A stretch of 19,386 bases of DNA from Propionibacteriaceae bacterium (GTDB taxonomy: Bacteria > Actinomycetota > Actinomycetes > Propionibacteriales > Propionibacteriaceae): positions 1 to 19,386 of the forward strand of contig JAIRRM010000133.1 in NCBI GenBank assembly GCA_031255975.1, in the 5' to 3' direction. Under the pieces are notes generated by a model, which was not told where the DNA came from, searched no databases, and saw nothing but the letters and a program-made list of their open reading frames with translations. A program made the translations under genes and the position numbers. Of the stretch, positions 14,365 through 19,386 are shown one piece after another. Each line of letters opens with the position of its first letter. The stretch's first letter is position 1.

Positions 14365-15951
14365 TCACTCCAGGTACAGATCGATCACGGAAACCGTGAC
14401 CCGGCCACCCGATATGTCCAATCCGCCGATTCCCGGGCGGGAGTAAAGCAGGATCGGTGTGAACAGCACCGGAGCGAACCAGGCATTCTCCACGAGGTAG
14501 GTGTTGAGAGCTTGCGCCTTTTCCACAGCGGTTTCTGGGCTGGCGACGCGCAACTCCTCAAAGAGCGCCATCGCACCTGGATCATCGGTGCCGAAACCGT
14601 TGAACGGGCGGGCATCCGGCAATACCAGATCAGTGCCCATGCGGAACATTGGCAGCGACCCATAGCCCACAGCCACCGCAGAGTTCTGCCGGTTCACCGC
14701 GCCTTCGGCGTAGGCCTTCTCGTCGGTGGTGACCAGGGTATCAAGCGTGATGCCCACCTCGGCCAGCATCGGTGTAATCGCGGTGACTAAAATGTCTAAG
14801 CCACCCCAGGCTACGGTGCAGACCTTGATGGTGATCCCGTCGGCGTAACCGGCCTCTGCCAGCAGCGCCTTAGCTTTCTCTGGGTCATAGTTGTAATACT
14901 GCTGCGCGGCCTCGGTCCAACCGTCATGTCCTTCAGCGGACGGCGACGAGGTGGTCACCCCGAACGGCCCCAGGATGGCGGCGGAGATGGCCTCGCGGTT
15001 GATGGCGTAGTTGATGGCTTGGCGCACCCTAACATCGCCCATGGCCGGGTTCAGTTCACCCATGCGGTCGATCAGGTTTAGACCTGCCCAGACCGTCGGC
15101 CTCCAGGTCATGTTGATGCTGGAGTTGCCAGCGGCCTGCTGCGCGGTGGAGATGTCGCCGATGGCCATATCGACCTGGCCAGTCACCAAGGCGTTCAACG
15201 CTGCCTGCGACTCCATTATCACCTTGATGACGATGGTCTCGAAGTGCTGCTTAGCCGGGTTGTAGTAGTCGTCACGGGCGACGTACGTATAAGTGTCGCC
15301 CGGCACCGACTGGGTGGGGTCATACATGTATGGCCCAGCGCCAGCGGACGGATTGTCGACGGTGAGGTTCTCCACATCGGCCAGCCCGGCGGGGCTGATA
15401 ATCATGCCGCAACCCAGTTCTTGGCTCACCATGTTCATCGCCAGTGGGTTGGATTGCTTCAGTTTCAGCGTGAGGCTGTAGTCACCGGTGATCTCAATGG
15501 ACTCTAAATCGCGCAGCGCAAGGGCGTTACGGGAATCGGGTGAGGCGCAGTATTCCAGTGAGGCCTTCACCGCTGCGGCGTTGACGGGGGTGCCATCGGA
15601 GAACTTCACGTCGTCGCGTAGTTCAAGCGAGATGGCGGTGTTGCCTGCCGCCATCTCCCACGACTTGGCGAGGGCTGGTTCATAGACACCGCCGGGGCCG
15701 TAGTAAACAAGCGGCTCGTAGGCTGGCAATACGAACGAAATGAACGCGGTGTTGACGCTGGCCGGGTTGATGCCGGTAGCAGGAGCCGTCACCGCAATGG
15801 TGAGCTTTTCAGCTTGGGTGCCACTGGTGGTTGAGCCACCGGGTGGGGTATCCGTCGAGTCGTTGCTACAACCCGTGACGGACAGCGCCAGGGCTGCGGC
15901 GATTGCCACAATGCGCGGCACCCAGCGCTGACGGTACGTGGTGGTGGACAT
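14365..15951 (-). CDS. Family-5 solute-binding lipoprotein (DppA/OppA type)
   Basis: This is a 528-aa substrate-capture subunit of the Dpp/Opp-type importer. The signal peptide runs from MSTTTYRQRWVPR through a hydrophobic stretch to the lipobox VTGC, giving lipidated Cys28. A Ser/Thr/Pro/Gly linker follows. The body has SBP_bac_5 features: 'AYEPLVYYGPGGVYEPALAKSWE', 'LRDDVKFSDGTPVNAAAVKASLEY', 'VRQAINYAINREAI', and 'YNYDPEKAKALLAEAGY'. The ATG follows a perfect AAGGAGG at 5 bases. It is the first gene of the seven-gene operon, with a good promoter about 80 bases upstream under a large palindrome. Members of this family bind peptides, nickel, opines or oligosaccharides. The GH3 gene on the divergent strand makes a beta-linked saccharide or glycoside the more likely ligand here. 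Confidence 0.94.
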   Translation of the reverse strand: MSTTTYRQRWVPRIVAIAAALALSVTGCSNDSTDTPPGGSTTSGTQAEKLTIAVTAPATGINPASVNTAFISFVLPAYEPLVYYGPGGVYEPALAKSWEMAAGNTAISLELRDDVKFSDGTPVNAAAVKASLEYCASPDSRNALALRDLESIEITGDYSLTLKLKQSNPLAMNMVSQELGCGMIISPAGLADVENLTVDNPSAGAGPYMYDPTQSVPGDTYTYVARDDYYNPAKQHFETIVIKVIMESQAALNALVTGQVDMAIGDISTAQQAAGNSSINMTWRPTVWAGLNLIDRMGELNPAMGDVRVRQAINYAINREAISAAILGPFGVTTSSPSAEGHDGWTEAAQQYYNYDPEKAKALLAEAGYADGITIKVCTVAWGGLDILVTAITPMLAEVGITLDTLVTTDEKAYAEGAVNRQNSAVAVGYGSLPMFRMGTDLVLPDARPFNGFGTDDPGAMALFEELRVASPETAVEKAQALNTYLVENAWFAPVLFTPILLYSRPGIGGLDISGGRVTVSVIDLYLE

Positions 15952-16027
15952 TGAATCCTCCTTGATTCGTTCTGGTTTCTAAAACCTGAGCCGACCCAAA
16001 CGCGCCATCAAGCCGCCGTTTGCCTCG

Positions 16028-16058
16028 ACGTAAAGAACTTTAGTAAAGCTCTTTACGT
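16028..16058. promoter_or_regulatory. 31-nt double LacI-type operator palindrome
   Basis: The outer arms are ACGTAAAGA and TCTTTACGT, perfect over 9 bp. The inner part is CTTTA-G-TAAAG, and only one base pair in the whole element mismatches. It can be read as two adjoining 14-bp sites, GTAAAG-AA-CTTTAG (16030-16043) and GTAAAG-CT-CTTTAC (16043-16056), with centres 13 bp apart. The TAAA-N4-TTTA geometry suits LacI-family proteins. It covers promoter elements of both divergent operons. The second LacI protein is the likely ligand. Confidence 0.75.
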
Positions 16059-16065
16059 AGGTCAA
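16037..16065 (-). promoter_or_regulatory. Promoter of the Dpp-type transporter operon
   Basis: On the minus strand, TTGACC (16065-16060) and TAAAGT (16042-16037) are separated by exactly 17 bases. This is the best sigma-70-type match in the window. Transcription would start near 16030, giving a leader of about 79 bases with the AAGGAGG site at its end. The double palindrome fills the spacer and -10, so a bound repressor should shut it off. Confidence 0.65.
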
Positions 16066-16081
16066 TAGCGAGTTTTAGACT
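16052..16081 (+). promoter_or_regulatory. Leaderless promoter of the serine hydrolase/GH3 operon
   Basis: TAGACT (16076-16081) lies six bases before the ATG at 16088, and there is no Shine-Dalgarno, so the transcript probably begins at the start codon. A -35 candidate TTTACG (16052-16057, 18-base spacer) lies inside the palindrome's right arm. The same repressor could therefore control both directions. Confidence 0.5.
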
Positions 16082-16087
16082 GACGGT

Positions 16088-17572
16088 ATGAGAGTCGATG
16101 GCGCCTTGGATTTCACACACGTCAGCACGCCGGAAACGGTCGGCGTGGATTCGGCTGGAGTGGCGGCTTTCGTGGCGGGCGTTACCGCCGATCCGTTCAT
16201 CGACCCGCACACGCTGCTGCTCGCCCGCGACGGGGTACTGATCGCGCGGGGCGGTTGGGCACCGTATCGGCCCGACCAGCCGACGCTGCTGTACTCGCTC
16301 TCCAAGTCGTTCGCCATCACCGGGTTGGGTATCGCGGTGGACGAGGGCTTACTGCGCCTGGACGAGCCGGTGCTGGGGGCGTTCCCGGAGTGCGACGACG
16401 ACGCCGTACCCGACGCCACCCGTCGTATCACCTTCCGCCATCTGGCGATGATGGGAAGCGGACACGCCCAAGAGATGTGGCCGCTACTGCGCAGCAACAA
16501 TCCGGCAGGCCTGTTCCGCGCTTTTTTCCATGTTCCGCCGGATCGGGAGCCGGGCACGCTGTTCACGTATAACCAATTCGCCACCTACAGCATTGTCGAG
16601 ACCATCCATCGCCGCAGCGGGGCGCGATTCCTGGATTGGTTGCGCCCCCGGCTGTTCGACCCGCTGGGGGTCACCGCCGCTGGGTGGCAGCAGTTGGTAC
16701 CGGGCATTGATCTCGGGTTCACCGGGCTTTTCACCACCCCAGATGCCGTCGCCGCCCTGGCACAGCTCTACCTGAACAAGGGGGTGTACGCCGGACGCCG
16801 CATCGTATCCGAGCGGTGGGTGGACGAGGCGACGCGGGCGCAGATCGACAACTCGCACTGGTCGCCCGATCCGGATTGGCAGCAAGGCTACGGCTTCCAC
16901 TTCTGGATGTGCCAGCACGGCTATCGCGGCGATGGGGCGTTCGGACAGTACTGCCTGGTGTTGCCAGAGCAGCGCATGATCGTGGCGTTCACCAGTCAGA
17001 CGCTGGCGATGCAGCGGGTGTTGAACCTGGTGTACGAACACCTGCTACCGGCGGTGGATCGTGGCACCAGCTCCGGTGCCACCCCGGTCACTGAGCACGA
17101 CGAGAACAACGAAACGATGGCTTTCGACCCGTTCGCTGGAAAGACGGCGGCGCTGCCCACCGTAGCCGGGGCGGCCGACCCAACGGCCACCCAATCGTTC
17201 GCGCCAGTCACCCCCCACACCCAGGTGGCCGGTGGAGTGGAGATCGACTTCACCCCCGCCGCGCCGGAGTTGGCGACCTTGGAGCTAGTCGACGGCGTAG
17301 GCACCGTACGTATCAGCGACGCCACCGTGGACATCACCGCCCCGGTGCGTATCGGTGCCTGGATGACCACGGAACGCGGCCCCTCCTGCCCTATCGCCGT
17401 GGCCGCCGCCGCCGCCTGCGACGCCGAAACGGCGCGCGTGAGCTTGCTGTTCTTAGAGACGCCGCACCGTATCGAACTCAGTTGGGATCGCGCCACCGGC
17501 GACTGCCACGCCGACTGGGTGACCCCGGCGTTGCTCGGCGCGGGGTTACGCGACCTTGGCTACCCGGACTGA
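16088..17572 (+). CDS. Serine hydrolase, beta-lactamase fold (S12 type)
   Basis: This is a 494-aa protein of the class C beta-lactamase/penicillin-binding-protein-like superfamily, which also includes esterases and D-amino peptidases. The SxxK motif is SLSK with nucleophile Ser70 and Lys73. The second motif is Tyr161 in FTYNQ, where relatives have YxN or YNS. The third (KTG-like) position is probably DGAFGQ, after HGYRG. The sequence 'LRPRLFDPLGVTAAGW' is typical of the fold. From about residue 345 a linker leads to an unassigned C-terminal domain of about 125 residues, rich in beta-prone segments. No signal peptide is seen, so a cytoplasmic role is likely and cell-wall or antibiotic functions are less so. 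It is divergent from the transporter and 50 bp ahead of the GH3 gene, which suggests an esterase or acyl-hydrolase step in the same pathway. Confidence 0.88.
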   Translation: MRVDGALDFTHVSTPETVGVDSAGVAAFVAGVTADPFIDPHTLLLARDGVLIARGGWAPYRPDQPTLLYSLSKSFAITGLGIAVDEGLLRLDEPVLGAFPECDDDAVPDATRRITFRHLAMMGSGHAQEMWPLLRSNNPAGLFRAFFHVPPDREPGTLFTYNQFATYSIVETIHRRSGARFLDWLRPRLFDPLGVTAAGWQQLVPGIDLGFTGLFTTPDAVAALAQLYLNKGVYAGRRIVSERWVDEATRAQIDNSHWSPDPDWQQGYGFHFWMCQHGYRGDGAFGQYCLVLPEQRMIVAFTSQTLAMQRVLNLVYEHLLPAVDRGTSSGATPVTEHDENNETMAFDPFAGKTAALPTVAGAADPTATQSFAPVTPHTQVAGGVEIDFTPAAPELATLELVDGVGTVRISDATVDITAPVRIGAWMTTERGPSCPIAVAAAAACDAETARVSLLFLETPHRIELSWDRATGDCHADWVTPALLGAGLRDLGYPD

Positions 17573-17622
17573 CAAAAACTGAAACCGAATCATCCGAACC
17601 GATTATCGAAAAGGGGCAGCAC

Positions 17623-19386
17623 ATGACGCCGGGGTTCGATGTTGAAAACGTCCTCGCGGAACTGAGCATCGAGGAGAAGGCCGGGCTTACGTCTGGTGCC
17701 AACTTCTGGGAACTGAAAGCCGTGGAGCGCCTGGGCGTCCCGCGCATCATCCTCACCGATGGCCCACACGGGCTACGGTTGCAGGCCGGTGACGCCGGCG
17801 ACCTCACCCAGTCGAAGAATCGCCCCGCCACCTGTTTCCCTACCGCCACTACGCTCGGCTCCACCTGGGACCCGGAACTGGTGCGTCGAGTCGGTATGGC
17901 ACTGGGGCGCGAGACCCGCGCCGCCGGGGTGAGCGTGATCTTGGGGCCAGGGCTCAACATCAAGCGTCATCCGCTGTGCGGGCGTAACTTCGAGTACATC
18001 GCGGAAGACCCGGTGATCTCCGGGCACATCGGCGCGGCGCTGGTGCAGGGCATCCAATCGGAAGGCGTCGGAGCCAGCCCGAAGCACTTCGCCTGCAACT
18101 CACAAGAGACAGACCGAATGCGTATATCCGCCGAAGTGGACGAACGCACATTGCGCGAAATCTACTTCCCGGCGTTCGAGTACGTGGTGCGGCAAGCCCA
18201 ACCATGGACGGTGATGTCGGCGTACAACCGGGTGAACGGCGTCTTTGCCTCCGAGAACCGCTGGCTGCTGGTGGAGGTGCTACGCGACGAGTGGGGTTTC
18301 GACGGGCTGGTGGTGTCGGATTGGGGGGCCGTCGGGGAGCGTCCTGTCTCATTGGCCGCAGGTATTGATCTGGAGATGCCCGGCACCCGTGGGGTCTCCG
18401 ACGCCTACCTGGTGCGCGAGATCGCCGCCGGGCGGGCCGCGGAGGCGGCGCTTAATCAGGCCACCGCGCGCGTGCTACGGCTGATTTCGCGCGGCTTGCC
18501 CGCCTTGAATGACCCCGGAGAGCCGAATCATGCGGCTCATCACCGTCTGGCGCGTGAAGTGGCCGCGGCCGGAACGGTGTTGTTACGAAACGAACCAGTC
18601 GGTGCCGCCCCGCTGCTGCCGTTGGCTTCGGGTACGAAGGTGGCGGTTATCGGCGAGTTCGCCCGCACCCCGCGCTACCAGGGCGCTGGCTCCTCAATGG
18701 TGAACCCCACTCGGCTCGAATCGCTGCTGGACGGGTTGGCCGAACTGGGTGAGACGGTGGCCTTCGCGCCGGGCTATACGCTGGAGCTGGATGATGGTGG
18801 CACCAGCGACGAAGTGACGTTACGAGACGAAGCGGTTGCGGCGGCTCGGCAAGCTGAAGTGGCGGTGGTGTTCGTCGGGCTGCCACTGGAGCGCGAGGCC
18901 GAAGGGCGCGACCGCGATGACATTTCGCTACCCGCCGCCCAGGTGGCGCTGGTCGAGGCGGTGGCGGCGGCACAGCCCCGTACCGTCGTGGTGGTGGCCG
19001 GTGGCTCGGTGGTGGAACTGCCGTGGCGTACCCAGGTTCCCGCCATCATGGAGATGTGGCTGGCGGGACAAGCCGGTGGCCCGGCGCTCGCCGATCTGCT
19101 TTACGGGCACCAGGTGCCGGGGGGACGGCTTGCCGAGACCATCCCACTACGCTTGCAGCACACCCCGGCATACGGAAATTTCCCTGGCGAGGGAGGCAAA
19201 GTGCGCTACGGCGAGGGCGTGCTGGTGGGTTATCGCTGGTACGACTACCGTGATATTCCGGTGGCGTATCCGTTCGGACACGGGCTAACGTATACCACCT
19301 TCGATTACTCAGATGCGGTGGCCACCGTCAGTGGCGATGGGGACAACACCGAGGTGAGCGTCACGGTGAACGTCAGCAACACCGGC
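17623..19386 (+). CDS. GH3 beta-glycosidase (beta-glucosidase type), 3' end beyond window
   Basis: The first 588 codons of a family 3 glycoside hydrolase are present, and the frame is open to the window edge. The N-terminal barrel has ERLGVPRIILTDGPHGLR, the GPGLNIKRHPLCGRNFEY region, KHFACN (154-159) and the nucleophile Asp233 in VVSDWGA. The second, alpha/beta sandwich domain includes TVLLRNE, 'GAGSSMVNP' and the conserved EAEGRDRDDISLP stretch. YPFGHGLTYTTFDYS marks the approach to the fibronectin III-like third domain, which is cut off. The ATG follows AAGGGG at 6 bases and lies 50 bp after the serine hydrolase stop. No signal peptide is present, so it acts on imported substrate, releasing terminal beta-linked sugars. 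Beta-glucose, xylose or N-acetylglucosamine preference is unresolved, though the KHFACN and SDW context favours glucosidase/xylosidase over NagZ. Confidence 0.95.
   Translation, partial: MTPGFDVENVLAELSIEEKAGLTSGANFWELKAVERLGVPRIILTDGPHGLRLQAGDAGDLTQSKNRPATCFPTATTLGSTWDPELVRRVGMALGRETRAAGVSVILGPGLNIKRHPLCGRNFEYIAEDPVISGHIGAALVQGIQSEGVGASPKHFACNSQETDRMRISAEVDERTLREIYFPAFEYVVRQAQPWTVMSAYNRVNGVFASENRWLLVEVLRDEWGFDGLVVSDWGAVGERPVSLAAGIDLEMPGTRGVSDAYLVREIAAGRAAEAALNQATARVLRLISRGLPALNDPGEPNHAAHHRLAREVAAAGTVLLRNEPVGAAPLLPLASGTKVAVIGEFARTPRYQGAGSSMVNPTRLESLLDGLAELGETVAFAPGYTLELDDGGTSDEVTLRDEAVAAARQAEVAVVFVGLPLEREAEGRDRDDISLPAAQVALVEAVAAAQPRTVVVVAGGSVVELPWRTQVPAIMEMWLAGQAGGPALADLLYGHQVPGGRLAETIPLRLQHTPAYGNFPGEGGKVRYGEGVLVGYRWYDYRDIPVAYPFGHGLTYTTFDYSDAVATVSGDGDNTEVSVTVNVSNTG

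Noticed and set aside
14056..14790. Plus-strand frame of 244 codons spanning the gap between binding protein and permease genes
   Set aside because: It overlaps two certain genes on the other strand, has no ribosome site and no recognisable motifs; the translation is rich in His/Arg/Gln as expected for antisense frames.
11468..15951. Firm assignment of the Dpp-type importer as a peptide or nickel transporter
   Set aside because: The same family includes oligosaccharide importers, and no peptidase, hydrogenase or urease gene is nearby; the GH3 and LacI context argues for a saccharide or glycoside.
16088..17572. Antibiotic-resistance beta-lactamase
   Set aside because: There is no signal peptide, the second motif is atypical, and the gene is paired with a GH3 glycosidase under a sugar-type regulator.

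Overview
The window is high-GC DNA with Shine-Dalgarno sites of the AAGGAGG type, two start codons that look leaderless, two lipobox-bearing solute-binding proteins and several genes joined by ATGA overlaps. Together with a GH13 enzyme of the kind common in actinobacteria and two LacI-family regulators, this points to an actinomycete (Actinomycetota) from a carbohydrate-utilisation part of its chromosome. The species cannot be named from sequence reading alone. I see no rRNA, tRNA, transposase, phage gene or CRISPR array.

Region 1 (1-256) holds no gene. It carries an approximately 86-bp tandem repeat whose 29-bp core is a near-perfect hairpin, just downstream of the first operon. Region 2 (257-6393, minus strand) is a sugar-uptake cluster. 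In transcription order it has a LacI regulator, a GH13 alpha-glucosidase, a lipoprotein sugar-binding protein and two MalF/MalG-type permeases. No ATPase is encoded, so a shared MsiK/UgpC-type ATPase elsewhere probably powers it. The regulator gene looks leaderless, with an operator-like palindrome between its -10 and -35 positions.

Region 3 (6596-15951, minus strand) is a tightly packed seven-gene operon. In order it encodes a family-5 (Dpp/Opp-type) solute-binding lipoprotein, a DppB-type permease, a fused DppC-type permease plus DppD-type ATPase, a DppF-type ATPase, a second LacI regulator, an HSL-type alpha/beta hydrolase and a CocE/NonD-type hydrolase. Region 4 (16088 to the window end, plus strand) is divergent and encodes a beta-lactamase-fold serine hydrolase followed by a GH3 beta-glycosidase that runs off the window.

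Regions 3 and 4 share a 136-bp intergenic region with a 31-nt, almost perfect palindrome made of two adjoining LacI-type operator sites. It covers the -10/spacer of a good promoter for the transporter operon and the -35 of a leaderless promoter for the hydrolase/GH3 operon. My reading is that the second LacI protein controls one divergent regulon. In this model a glycoside or oligosaccharide enters through a Dpp-type importer and is processed in the cytoplasm by GH3 and by three serine hydrolases from three unrelated families. An acylated (ester-decorated) beta-glycoside would explain this combination, but that substrate is inference.
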